Of a DNA stretch of 64,000 bases, positions 45,801-54,923 are shown piece after piece (within the stretch, counting starts at the first letter, position 1; every line of letters begins with the position of its first letter). The notes below the pieces were generated by a model. It was given only the letters and a program-made list of their open reading frames with translations. It did no database searches and was not told the DNA's origin. The stretch is from Spirochaetales bacterium (lineage in GTDB: Bacteria; Spirochaetota; Spirochaetia; Treponematales; Treponemataceae): assembly GCA_003252395.1 (NCBI GenBank), contig QKEL01000011.1:248001-312000 (forward strand), read 5' to 3'. The position numbers and the translations under genes are program-made.

Positions 45801-48800
45801 GTTGGTGATGGACACGAGGGTATCGCCGGACCATACGGGCGACTCTACCTTCTGGTTGTCTACCACGAGGGCATAGGCGATGTAGGCGTTCGTCACGGAC
45901 ACGGGTACGGGATCGGCCCACTGGATGGAGCCCGTCGCGTGGTCGACCGCGGAGATTAGGCGGTCGATTCCGCCGATGCTCACGAGGCCGCCCCGACGGA
46001 CGTTCAGGTTCCCGATAATGGAATTCGCCCGCAAGGTATATTGGTCGGGCCGCGCGAAGCCGGGGCTCGCCGAGGATACCGCGAGGCGCGGCAGGCCGTT
46101 CACCATGGGAAGCCCCGTAAGGTAGGTGCGGTTGGCGTTGCCCGTCCTCGTTTCCATGGGGTTATACACCCGGTCTCCGGTATCGGGAGTGACGTTCCGC
46201 TCGAAGTAGAAGGCCACGCGCTCGAAGCCGCTGCCCGATTCGTTGACCGTTGAGGCGAAGGTATAGGTATTGTTGCTCTGCGCCACGGGCGTTCCCGCCG
46301 TTATCGCCGTGCCCGAATGGGTCAGCGTGGAAACCGTCGGGTTCTCGTTATCGTAGTTTACGCGGACCGTGGTGGTGCTCGAAAGCTGGGGCGAGTTGTT
46401 GTCCAGCGCCGTAATGGTGAACTGGATGTCTCCCGTGGAGCCCGCGACGGTGGTAAGGGGGATATTGAGGATGTAATTGCCCACGCCCACGTCTCCGGCG
46501 GTGCCCGGGGTGAACCACGAGGGATTCGCCGCGAGGGAGCCGGTTATGTCCCCGGCGAGGGTGATCGCGGCGATGCCGCTTTCGTCGTCCACCGAGCCCG
46601 TGAGGGTCCAATCATCGCTCACCCACATATCGGCCTGGTACGGCAGCCGCACGGCGGGGCCTTGGGTAAGTTCCAGGGGCTGGAGCGAGCCGATCTTCGG
46701 CACGTTCTGGTCCACGTCGATCACGTAGGGGCCGACCCAGGTTCCGTCCACGGGGGTCGTATTTATGTCCCGGGCCCGCACGCGGAAGGAGATCCTTCTG
46801 AGGAGCTCCTCAACCGTGCCGGTGCCCGCCGCCGCGGCGCCCGAAGCGGTCGCGCGGAATTCGGTGCCCACGTTGTTATCGGGCGATCCCAGGGCGGTGT
46901 AGTCGGTTCCGTTCACCGTGACGATGCGGTACACGCTGCCGTTCCGGATCGCGGTGGCCGCGACGGCCCCGACGGCGGGGTTGAACTCGCCCGCGGTATT
47001 GATGCTGCGGTTCCAGCTAATGGTACCGCTCGCGAGCTGTCCGTTATTGGAGTTAAACCAGTCCGTGCCGTTGGAGGCCACGTCGGAGGCGTCGAAGGAC
47101 CCGTCGTTGTTCACGTCGATCTGCATCCACACGGAAGCCACGCCATCGTCGTCCTCGGAAGATCCGAACACGCGGATAATGCCGCCCATGACCCGGTTGG
47201 CGTCCATGGGGTCGGGATACACCACGGTGACCTTGGGCCTGTCGCCGGAGGGATCGACCTTGAGGACGTAGTTGGAGGTCGAGGTTACCGTCACGTTGCC
47301 CGCGTTGTCCTCGACGCGCATGACGATGGGGACGAGCCACAGGCCCGTATCGGCGCCGGTGCCGGCGGTTCCGTAGGTCCCGTTGGCGTAGGTATCGATT
47401 TTGTTCGCCCCGGTAAAGTTGATTTGCCAGGCGATATAGGGGGCCGAGGAGCTCACGTTCAGCCAGGCGGCTGAAGCGGGATCGAGATCGGCGTTAATGC
47501 CCACCTGGTACCGCACGGACTTGAGGCCCGAGCCGAGACCGTCGTCCGCGAGGCCCTTGACCTCGATGTCGCCGTTAACGGTGGAATTGACCACCGGGCT
47601 CTGGTGCGTCACCGTGGGCGCGGCGTTGTCGATCAGGATGGTTCGGGTGGCCGTCGTTTGCAGGTCGGAGTTGTCGGTCACGGTCACCGTGAGGGATACG
47701 TACCCGTTCGCCGCGAGGCTCACGTCTATGGCCCCGGTCGTGAAAAACTGCGAGCGTACGGTGCCCGTATCGGTTCCGATCCCGTCCCGATCAGCGGTGA
47801 AAACGGTTCCCACGGCGTTAGTGGTCGCGCCGAAGGCCGTGAAATTGGTGGTCGCGATCGTCTCGATCCGGTACACGCCGCCGCGCTTTATATCCGTGGC
47901 GTTGATGATCGGCGCGTTGGCGAAGGTCCCGGAAGCCGTGAAGGGCGAGCCGGCGACGCCGGGTACGGTGACGGAAACGCTCTTAATGCCGTTCGCGTCC
48001 GTGGCGGTAATGCCCACGGCGAACTGCTGGGCGCTGCCTCCGAAGGGGGCGTTGTTCGCGAGCGTTCCGGTAAAGGCGTCGGCGGCGTACGTAAAGGGAG
48101 CCTGCCTATCCACGAGAAGGGAACTGCCCACTTCCGGGGTTACCGTGTCCACGCGGAAGGTTACGGGCGCGCTCACCGCCGAGGCGCCGTAGCGAACGTA
48201 GGGCTCGTCCGCGGCGTCGGTGGTGAAGGTAGTCCCGCCGGCATCGGCCACGCGGAAGTACAGGGTTTTCGGCCCGTCTCCCGCGGAGGCGTTATAGCTC
48301 CACATTCCCCCGGTTAGCGTGACCGCGGTCCAGGAAGAGCCGTTTTCGGAAACCGACAGCCCGGTCACCCCGTCGTCGTCGCTCACGGTGCCGTACACGG
48401 TGTTGATGAGCTTGAGGGTCGTGGTGCCGTCCACGTTCACGTTGGTAAGGGTTACGGTGGGACGGTCGGAATCCTGATCGACCGTGAGGGTGCGTTCCAC
48501 GTCGGTAACGTTGCCCGCTACGTCCACGCCATGGGCCCGTACGCGGAGTTGGAGCCCCGCGGCCCCGGCGTCGCTATCGTAGTTCGCCGCGTTGAGCGTG
48601 ATCGGTAAGGTCTGGAAGCCGCTATGGGTCCAGGTGGTATCGAAGGCCATGGTTCCCGTCTCGGCGGCGATCCACTGCCACGAGCCGGCGGTAAACGTAT
48701 ACACCTGGAGCGTCATGGAATCCATGCCGTTCGTGTCGCTCGCGGAACCGCTCAACGAGAAGGTCTTATTGACCGTATTGCCGGTCGAATGGGAGGTAAA

Positions 48801-51800
48801 GGTGACGGTCGGGGCCGTCTGGTCGATGATGATCGACTGGCCCATGACGACGGAACGCCTTCCCGCCTCGTCTGTCACGCGGAGGTAGATTTTCCGGTTG
48901 CCCGCGGCAAGGCCGGAAAGGTCCGTCACGGAGACCGTCGCGGTACCGGCGACGACGGGGGCGCTATACACCGGCAGGGTATCGAAGTCGGTGTTCCCCG
49001 CCTTCGCCTCGACGAGAACGGGACCGCTCGTGGCGTCGGTGGCGCTTATCGTGATAGCGAGGCTACCGGTGCCGTTGTCCACGGGGATGGTGACGGGGTT
49101 CGTAATGTCGAAATCCGGGTCGATCGTATCGATCCAGACGGTTTGGTCCGTCCTCGGGGTCGCGCCCGTCGAGGGAACGCTCGCGTTTCCGGCGCGGTCC
49201 ACCGCGCGTACCTGCAGCCGATTGTCGTTCCCGTCGGCGAAGGTGGCGGTACCCGAGAAGGTAGCGGTGCCCGTGAGGTTCGACCAGGAGCCCCAGGAAA
49301 TTCCGTTATTGTCCGAAACGCGGTATTCAACGTACGAAAGCCCGCTGCCGCCGGTATCGGCGGCGGTGCCGCTCAGGGCCTGGCTGCCCGCGGTAAACCA
49401 GGTTCCGTGTATGTCGGTTAGGTCGGTGACGGTCGGCGCGGACCTATCGATAACCACGGTCCTCGCGACGGACGTAGCCTTTCCCGCCGCGTCGGTCGCG
49501 GTGAATACGAGGGCGTAGGGGCCTTCGGACCGGCTCGCCGCGTCGAAGGTGTAGGTCCAGCTATCGTCGCCGGTATCGATGGCGATATTCTCCGCGGCCG
49601 CGCCGTTAACGCTGACCGTAAGTCCCGTCGCGGGGTTGAGGTAGTTCGAGTCGCTGGCGGTTCCGCCGAATACCAGGTCAGCGTTCCGGTACTGGGTATC
49701 GGTGGTGCCGACGGATAGCTCGTTGAGGGAAGGCGGCGCGACGTCGTAATAGAAATTGACGGAGTCGAGGCCCACGTTGCCCAGCCTATCGGCTGAACGG
49801 ACCCATAGCCGCATGGGGCCTTCGGTCGCCCCAAGGCTCACGCCCGCCGCGCTCCAGTTTATGGTCGCGTCCAGGGAGCCCATGGAAGTCCAGTTTCCGT
49901 CAATGCCGTTCGAGGAATCGAGGCTGTATTCCGCGTCGATATAATCCGTCCCGGTCCCGCCGTACACGAAGCCCACGCCGCCCGTGTCCCGGCTCGTTCC
50001 GCTTATGGTATAGCTCGAGGTAGCGGACGACTCGCCGTCTCCCGGCGCCGCGATGGACACCGTCGGGCCTGTCGTGTCGATGGTAACGGTCTTGGTTATC
50101 GTCGTGGTGAGGCCCGAGGAATCCAGGGCGATAAACGTAAGTTCCCAGTTTCCGTCGTTGCCCGCCACCGTTTGGGTATAGGTCCAGGCGCCGAGCGCGG
50201 GCGCAATCGCCACGTCCGCGAGGGAAACGCCGTTCCGCTTCCGCTTCAGAGTAAGGGGAGCGGCCCCGTCAAGGGCGAGATTATCAGAGATGGAACCCGA
50301 GTAGGTGAGGTTGACTCTGGTTTCGGTCGTATTATTCGGGACCGTCTCCGTGAAGATCGGCGCCGTCGCGTCGACCCTTACCGTATGGAGACCGCTCACC
50401 GCGCTCACGTTGCCCGCGCGGTCTATGGACCGGAGATAGAGCTGGTTCGCGGCGCTCTGGGGGAAGGTAATGGTTCCCACCCAGTTCGTCGTCCCGCTCA
50501 AATCGGTCCAGGTGGCGTTGTCCAGGGAGTACTGTACCGAGGCGACCCCGGTATTCACGGTTCCCGCCGTGTCGGCGGCCGATCCGCCCACGGTAACGTC
50601 GGTCAAACGCTGCCAGGCGGTCAGGTTGGTCGAGAGGGATACCGTGGGATCGGTCTTATCCAGGGCGACGGTCCGGGTCACCGAACTGTGACGCCCGGCG
50701 GCGTCGGTGGCGGTAAACGTGAGGGTATAGGTTCCCTCGGCCCGCACATCCGCGTCGAAAGAATACGACCAGGTACCACCGGTAACGGCGACCGCGCCCT
50801 CCGAAAGGCCGTCTATGGTCAATGACAGGGTAGGCAGGGCGCTGGCGTTCGTGTCGGTGAGCGTTCCGCTGAAGCTCACGTCGGCGTTGGAATAGCGGAT
50901 ATCGGTATTGCCCACGAGGGTCTCGGCGAGAGCGGGATTCGCGTGGTCCGCCATAAAGGTACTGCTCGACGGGGCGGAAACGTTGCCCGCCACGTCGGTA
51001 GCCCGTACGTACACCGTGCGGATCCCTTCCGCGAGCGCCGACGCCCCGATGTCGGTCTTATACCAAACCGTGGTGCCGTTCAGGGCAAACCAATCCGCCC
51101 CGCCGTTCACGGAATATTCCACCCGATCGACGCCGCTGGTGGCGTGCGTGGAGGCGTCGCTGGCGGTACCGCTCACCGAGAGGCTAGTGTCCGCGTAGTA
51201 GCCGCCCGCGAAGGCGGCGATGCTTACCGAGGGCGCGACCGTGTCGATGAGAACGGTCCGGGTCGTCACGGTTTCGCGATTGGCCTGATCGATCGCCGAT
51301 ACGCTGTACACCCACAGCCCTTCGAGGGTATGGGAGGAAGCGTTTACGGGATAGGTATGGTTAAATGAGATCTGATGGTCCGCTTCCGCCCAGGACGCGG
51401 AATACAACGTTCCCTGGGATACGCCGTCGCGGGTCGCCGTGAGGGTGAGCGATCTCAGCGCGTTGGTATCGGAAGCCGAAATATCGAGATCGAAATCGCC
51501 GGTCCGGAAAACCTGCTCGGTACCCACGCTGCCCGTGCCGGTCACGCCGAGGGTCGGCGCGGCCTTATCGTAATAGAAATCGACGAAGTCGCTCGATCGG
51601 TTGCCGAGGCGATCGGTAGACCGCGCGTACAGTTTCTTCGCGCCTTCCACGTCCGCGAGGGTCACCGTCCTGGACCAATTGTAGCCGCTCCACTCGCTCG
51701 GCGTCGCGGCGGGGTCGAACGCCGTCCAGGTTCCGTTCGATCCGTCCGTGGAATCGAAGCTGTACTCCACCGCCCCGGTCGCGGGGAAACCCACGCCGGT

Positions 51801-54800
51801 GCCGTCGGTGGAAATGCCGTTGATGGAGAAGGTGGCCGAGCTTTCCTGCTGCCCGGTCTGGGGCGCGGCGATTCCCAGGGTCGGGGCCGCGGTGTCGATC
51901 TTCACCGAGCGGGAAACGGATGCCGTTTTGCCCGCCAGATCGACTACCGAGAGGGTCACGTTATACATACCGTCGCCCAAGGCGGTGCCCAGGGTCCAGG
52001 TCCACGCGCCCGTAGCGGGATTTAGATTGAATTGGGTCGCGCCGGCCCCGGCGGGCACGGTAACCGCCGCGCCGCCGTCCTTGCTATAAGTCAGCGTGGC
52101 GGAAGCGGGCTGCCGACCGGGCGTTACCGCCGCGTCGTCGGCGATGCCGGAGAAGACGACATTGGCGTTGGAGGCGGTGGTTATGGGCGCGGCGTCGATA
52201 GAGGTCGCGAGGGTCGCCCGGGGATTGGCCAGGTCGATCGTGTAGTTCGCGGAAACCTCGGCGCTCGCGTTACCCGCGTTGTCCGTGGCCCGGGCGAGAA
52301 TCTGCCGCGTGGGGCCTTCGTTGGTGGAGCCGAAGTCATGGGTATAGTACCAAACCGAGGTTCCTTCGGGTACGTCCCAGGTGCTTCCCCCGTCCATCGA
52401 TACTTCGAGCGAGGCAATGCCCGAATCGGCTTCGACTACGGTGCCCCGGAAGGTGTATTCCTGGGTAGTGACGGCAATGTTGGAGGCGCTGCCCGTAATC
52501 GTGACCACCGGGGAAATCGCGTCAACCTGGACCTCCCGCGTAAGGGCGGTAACGTTGCCGGCGACGTCCGTGGCGGTGACCGTATAGCGGTAGACGCCTT
52601 GGGCAGGGGCCGCGACGGCGAAAGACCAGCTTCCGTCGGCCGCGGGAACCACGGTCTGGGTCGTTACCGCGCCGTTATCGAGGCTCCAGGCGACGGTCAG
52701 GGAATGAAGGGCGTTCGTATCTTGGGCAAAACCGGCGAGCGAGAACGCGCCGGTGCGGTATTGCCTTGAGGAAGAGCTGAAGAGGGTTTCGCTCAAAGAC
52801 GGGAGGTTTTTATCGAATATAACCTGACAAACCGGCGTAACCGGTCCGTAGTTTTCCAGGGTCGCGTCGAAGGTATCGTCGGCGAAACGAGCCCACAGGT
52901 AATAAGTGCCCTCCACGACGCTTCCGATCGGTACGCTCGCGGAGAAGCCCCGGTCGGTCCCGGTAAGGGCGTTATCAACCTCGGCTGCCGTCCACCCCGC
53001 GGTGCTCGCGCCGGAGGGGGCGGCGGAAGTCGGGGTAAATAGGAGGATCGCGTTGGTAAGGTCGCCCGTGGCGAAGCCCCGAACGTTCACCAAAGAATCG
53101 GTCACGACGGCCTTGCCGGCGGCGACGTGGCCTACGCCCTTGAGTACCGGGCTCGTAAGGGAAACCAGAGTCGGCGGGGTATCGTCGACCTGATAGGTCA
53201 CCTCGCGAACCGACGAAGTATACAGACCGTCGGCAAGCTGGAACCGCAAGGTCCTCGTGTCGCCCTCGCTGGGCGGCACGTCAAGGGTAATGGTCCAGGT
53301 ATAGTTGGTTACGTAGCCCGCGGTGGATTCGCTCCGCGTTATGAACGCGTCGGCCGGAACCGCCCCGTTCTCCGTCAGGGCGAGCGTAACGTCGGTATCG
53401 TCGTCGGATCCCTTGACCACCACCTGGAATTTTCCGCCCGAGGAGTTGATCTTGGTATATACCGTAGAGGAGCTCGTGCTCTTGTCGGGGCTCACGGAAA
53501 TGAGGCTCGGCGCTCCTTGATTGATGCGGAAGCCGTACCGCTTCGTCACGATATGGGGAGCCTTGTCCCCGGCGGTCACGTCGAGCTGGAACTGTCCCTG
53601 AGATTTCTCGATGAGCAAATTCACGGAGAGGTCGGCCCCGATGCTCTTTACGTTCAGGTCGGCGGTATGCCACACGACGCGTTGATCGGTGAGCAGCGTT
53701 ACGCCGTCGAGGTCGAAGGGCGTAAGGGCGATTTCCAGGGCGTCGATATCCAGGGGGTCCCCGTTTTTATTCCGATAAATCGTTATCAGCGGGTTCGGCA
53801 GCGGAGAAACGGTGTTGTCCGTGGCGCGGGGAGTGCCGCTGGCGATCGGGAGCGATTCGATCTCGATGGTCGGGTTCTGGCTCGAGGGCTCAAAGGAGAA
53901 ATTGCCGTTTTCGGTCAAGGCGAAATCGGACGGCAGACTGGAGATCCGAAGCGAGGGAAGGCTCGCCGTGAGGGTTTGATAGCCGTAGCCGTCCAAGGCC
54001 GCGAGGTTTCCGGCGTCGTACGCGGAAAGGTCGTTCAGCTTCGGATACGTCTCGCCCACCGCGAGGGCGTTGGATATGTCGAGATAATTATAAAAGTGGG
54101 TGGTCGTGTTGCCGGTCTTCCCCGCGGTCAGCGCGGCGCCGGTTTCGGTCGGGTCGAGATACTGGTACGCCGCGTCCTGCAGGTCGACCGTATACCAGAA
54201 AGTCCCGAGGCCAGAGGCGGGAAGGGCGCTTTCCAGGGCGTGCCACAAACCGTCCGGATCGTTGGCCTCGGTAAGGGAGAAGCTCCAACTCGCGTCCGGG
54301 GGCATGGTATACGTGAAGGGCGTCGCCGAAACGGGCAGCCCGGCCGCGTCGAAAAAGTAAACGTGGAGCCGGCTCGGGCCGGACTCGTCGTAGAACGTTC
54401 CGTTGAATTTAATGTCGGAACCGAAGGCGTCGAATTGGTTAACGTCCGCGAGGTTTCCCTTGGTGGAGGGCCGCTGAACCACTAGGACCGGCGGCGTATT
54501 GTCCATATTGAAGGAAGTCGTGGCCGAGGTCCTCCGTCCGGCGCTGTCCACCGCCTCGGCCTTCACGTCGTAGCGGCCGTCGGCGGAGGGCTGGGGCACG
54601 GTAACCTTCCAGGTCTTCGCCGCCGCGTCTATCGTGGCCGACCAGGGGCCGAAGGCCTTGCCCGCGTCTGCCCCGCTTTTCGCGGTCAATGTCACGAGCA
54701 CTTGCGAAAGCCCGGTTTCGTCCGTGGCGCTGCCGGCCACCACGAAGTCGCCCCGGATATAGCTCACCGTCGTCGGCGGGTAGCTGATGCTTACCGTCGG

Positions 54801-54911
54801 CGGCTTGGTGTCCACCGAATTTCCGAGTCCCACTTCGCAGGTGAGGAATAATCCCGACGCGGCGAGCGTGAAGAGGATGAATCCCGCAAGACTGGATTTG
54901 ATGGCTTTCAT
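42849..54911 (-). CDS. Giant Ig-like-repeat surface lipoprotein (4,020 residues)
   Basis: Lipoprotein signal with Cys25 (LFLTC). Nearly the whole chain from about residue 35 to about 3,400 consists of tandem beta-sandwich repeats of roughly 90-100 residues, each with variants of SGTASD...VEYSxD...W...TDxAGN and a D-x-x-x-P linker, as in bacterial Ig/cadherin-like adhesins; I estimate over 30 units. Near the C-terminus an IPT/TIG-like stretch (about 44,500-44,100) leads into a region that looks like a propeller (repeated short YxSYxNxx strands) ending at 42,852. AAGGAAGG lies six bases before the ATG. It is 12 bases downstream of the barrel-ending Ig gene. Likely exported, surface-displayed, Ca-binding; ligand unknown. 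Confidence 0.85.
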   Translation of the reverse strand: MKAIKSSLAGFILFTLAASGLFLTCEVGLGNSVDTKPPTVSISYPPTTVSYIRGDFVVAGSATDETGLSQVLVTLTAKSGADAGKAFGPWSATIDAAAKTWKVTVPQPSADGRYDVKAEAVDSAGRRTSATTSFNMDNTPPVLVVQRPSTKGNLADVNQFDAFGSDIKFNGTFYDESGPSRLHVYFFDAAGLPVSATPFTYTMPPDASWSFSLTEANDPDGLWHALESALPASGLGTFWYTVDLQDAAYQYLDPTETGAALTAGKTGNTTTHFYNYLDISNALAVGETYPKLNDLSAYDAGNLAALDGYGYQTLTASLPSLRISSLPSDFALTENGNFSFEPSSQNPTIEIESLPIASGTPRATDNTVSPLPNPLITIYRNKNGDPLDIDALEIALTPFDLDGVTLLTDQRVVWHTADLNVKSIGADLSVNLLIEKSQGQFQLDVTAGDKAPHIVTKRYGFRINQGAPSLISVSPDKSTSSSTVYTKINSSGGKFQVVVKGSDDDTDVTLALTENGAVPADAFITRSESTAGYVTNYTWTITLDVPPSEGDTRTLRFQLADGLYTSSVREVTYQVDDTPPTLVSLTSPVLKGVGHVAAGKAVVTDSLVNVRGFATGDLTNAILLFTPTSAAPSGASTAGWTAAEVDNALTGTDRGFSASVPIGSVVEGTYYLWARFADDTFDATLENYGPVTPVCQVIFDKNLPSLSETLFSSSSRQYRTGAFSLAGFAQDTNALHSLTVAWSLDNGAVTTQTVVPAADGSWSFAVAAPAQGVYRYTVTATDVAGNVTALTREVQVDAISPVVTITGSASNIAVTTQEYTFRGTVVEADSGIASLEVSMDGGSTWDVPEGTSVWYYTHDFGSTNEGPTRQILARATDNAGNASAEVSANYTIDLANPRATLATSIDAAPITTASNANVVFSGIADDAAVTPGRQPASATLTYSKDGGAAVTVPAGAGATQFNLNPATGAWTWTLGTALGDGMYNVTLSVVDLAGKTASVSRSVKIDTAAPTLGIAAPQTGQQESSATFSINGISTDGTGVGFPATGAVEYSFDSTDGSNGTWTAFDPAATPSEWSGYNWSRTVTLADVEGAKKLYARSTDRLGNRSSDFVDFYYDKAAPTLGVTGTGSVGTEQVFRTGDFDLDISASDTNALRSLTLTATRDGVSQGTLYSASWAEADHQISFNHTYPVNASSHTLEGLWVYSVSAIDQANRETVTTRTVLIDTVAPSVSIAAFAGGYYADTSLSVSGTASDASTHATSGVDRVEYSVNGGADWFALNGTTVWYKTDIGASALAEGIRTVYVRATDVAGNVSAPSSSTFMADHANPALAETLVGNTDIRYSNADVSFSGTLTDTNASALPTLSLTIDGLSEGAVAVTGGTWSYSFDADVRAEGTYTLTFTATDAAGRHSSVTRTVALDKTDPTVSLSTNLTAWQRLTDVTVGGSAADTAGTVNTGVASVQYSLDNATWTDLSGTTNWVGTITFPQSAANQLYLRSIDRAGNVSAVSGLHTVRVDATAPIFTETVPNNTTETRVNLTYSGSISDNLALDGAAPLTLKRKRNGVSLADVAIAPALGAWTYTQTVAGNDGNWELTFIALDSSGLTTTITKTVTIDTTGPTVSIAAPGDGESSATSSYTISGTSRDTGGVGFVYGGTGTDYIDAEYSLDSSNGIDGNWTSMGSLDATINWSAAGVSLGATEGPMRLWVRSADRLGNVGLDSVNFYYDVAPPSLNELSVGTTDTQYRNADLVFGGTASDSNYLNPATGLTVSVNGAAAENIAIDTGDDSWTYTFDAASRSEGPYALVFTATDAAGKATSVARTVVIDRSAPTVTDLTDIHGTWFTAGSQALSGTAADTGGSGLSYVEYRVSDNNGISWGSWSNLTGTATFSGTATFADGNDNRLQVRAVDRAGNASVPSTGATPRTDQTVWIDTIDPDFDITNPVTIPVDNGTGSLAITISATDATSGPVLVEAKAGNTDFDTLPVYSAPVVAGTATVSVTDLSGLAAGNRKIYLRVTDEAGRRSVVMGQSIIIDQTAPTVTFTSHSTGNTVNKTFSLSGSASDTNGMDSMTLQVYTFTAGSWQWIAAETGTMAFDTTWTHSGFQTLPITLNAANYDSDAGAAGLQLRVRAHGVDVAGNVTDVERTLTVDQDSDRPTVTLTNVNVDGTTTLKLINTVYGTVSDDDGVTGLSVSENGSSWTAVTLTGGMWSYNASAGDGPKTLYFRVADAGGTTFTTDAADEPYVRYGASAVSAPVTFRVDTVTPEVGSSLLVDRQAPFTYAADAFTGTLANNAPFGGSAQQFAVGITATDANGIKSVSVTVPGVAGSPFTASGTFANAPIINATDIKRGGVYRIETIATTNFTAFGATTNAVGTVFTADRDGIGTDTGTVRSQFFTTGAIDVSLAANGYVSLTVTVTDNSDLQTTATRTILIDNAAPTVTHQSPVVNSTVNGDIEVKGLADDGLGSGLKSVRYQVGINADLDPASAAWLNVSSSAPYIAWQINFTGANKIDTYANGTYGTAGTGADTGLWLVPIVMRVEDNAGNVTVTSTSNYVLKVDPSGDRPKVTVVYPDPMDANRVMGGIIRVFGSSEDDDGVASVWMQIDVNNDGSFDASDVASNGTDWFNSNNGQLASGTISWNRSINTAGEFNPAVGAVAATAIRNGSVYRIVTVNGTDYTALGSPDNNVGTEFRATASGAAAAGTGTVEELLRRISFRVRARDINTTPVDGTWVGPYVIDVDQNVPKIGSLQPLELTQGPAVRLPYQADMWVSDDWTLTGSVDDESGIAAITLAGDITGSLAANPSWFTPGTAGDVGVGNYILNIPLTTVAGSTGDIQFTITALDNNSPQLSSTTTVRVNYDNENPTVSTLTHSGTAITAGTPVAQSNNTYTFASTVNESGSGFERVAFYFERNVTPDTGDRVYNPMETRTGNANRTYLTGLPMVNGLPRLAVSSASPGFARPDQYTLRANSIIGNLNVRRGGLVSIGGIDRLISAVDHATGSIQWADPVPVSVTNAYIAYALVVDNQKVESPVWSGDTLVSITNDDGDGLIEAVERAGGLYSWTASIDSRNIPDGPIEIHWVAYDKAGNYASGMVSTSVQNNRPMLAAVTLGTDLDGNGSVSAGERVPAYSALDGSGNEQAVATVASSSFIAKGRTSVDIDVVGGNGILDYVMYMDADGGTAVTGHDLANGGTNTYLRDSEVAGINTIDLTTAQLTAVGDTITTAVGAARTLVIRIWDSTEETTLGTDSQYAVLTMPIQIDVTDGVNPRSVISPFFWTGPGVGNNSLYGGSKDNGHIELAGDLPVATFNQASGVYDLDPKVSGRISVRGTIYDDQRLDSIWMFIGNGTASEFTFTNAATTSNQFDTDGNGTPETLGRTYTRLATFNTTTGLWEPVAATVESQGWSLTLDQDYLDQGGHLVHWRLDWDSSRVTGVAATDRQIRVIAVDRRPNASSESPNPTGSVTTNNVPSYQVDVVPYVTRLGTAISSMAGAEFARSASGRYSVYNGETVSAYGFNFNGASTGLAAGGVSLGTPVVSGDHLNVTIGGTINSGSIVATVNSIPSLNNVNSNPTFAADGQTITAYGYNSQGNGVNNDRLNDDCAIWVWNLGAFVASTNITSPMMKMDGASNYYLSYGNGVPSMAVNRNGSVTQVDYSYNKFHNTNVGYDSSGNIYAVATNTDRINDTSAKFAFYSRAVARDNSIWYTSSWTGKRLLETVYNNSTGVYDIGRVPIPKLVVRGTTAATQVYMSYFDHNHTQSPVKFRYGTINNANTMTDGLAQDISGTAEGYTNNTVSTGSAANFHVVAGNDMTYKGGQYTSVGVTSGGVAVFAWYDASARQLVYSYNTAPGTPVVGGVWQTNAKVIDSSYSGWYVDMAVDANDGIHIAYYNSAKGDLKYAYLPSYNCTADQISVVTVDSYLSVGTQITMNTRTETINSVVRQVPYITYFYPSFTQTSNSVRVAWRSDWTSLTNGAVNDRYTGSWETMTIPTPNVPTDSVVCSGLPTTGGYANQTVLGYMTDARYERAVLK
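46811..46950 (-). repeat. Phage-structural-type motif within the Ig protein, copy 2
   Basis: Encodes IRNGSVYRIVTVNGTDYTALG..NNVGTEFRATASG..GTGTV. This matches the YKI-x-(S/T)-VGTTDFT-x-IGA-x-x-N-x-VG-x-VFTATG-x-GTGT module known from phage tail and structural proteins. It is related to the copy at 47758-47890. Confidence 0.55.
47758..47890 (-). repeat. Phage-structural-type motif within the Ig protein, copy 1
   Basis: Encodes KRGGVYRIETIATTNFTAFGATTNAVGTVFTADRDG..TGTV, the same module as at 46811-46950, inserted between Ig-like units. About 1 kb separates the copies. Confidence 0.55.
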
Positions 54912-54923
54912 AGTCGACCTTCC

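Larger units (their letters stand above)
44900..54800 (-). repeat. Tandem Ig-like domain-coding repeats
   Basis: Approximate span of the in-gene repeat array, about 270-300 bases per unit at protein level. Units are diverged at the DNA level, so this is an old or diversified array rather than a recent amplification. Boundaries are approximate. Confidence 0.7.

Noticed and set aside
43284-54485. Several plus-strand open frames of 200-450 codons inside the giant lipoprotein gene
   Set aside because: Rich in Arg, Gly, Val and His with no recognisable motif or ribosome-binding site; produced by base composition on the opposite strand of a repetitive gene.
44900-54800. Possible CRISPR or recent DNA tandem array in the repetitive region
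   Set aside because: Repeats are recognisable only at protein level and vary at the DNA level; no short identical repeats with unique spacers.
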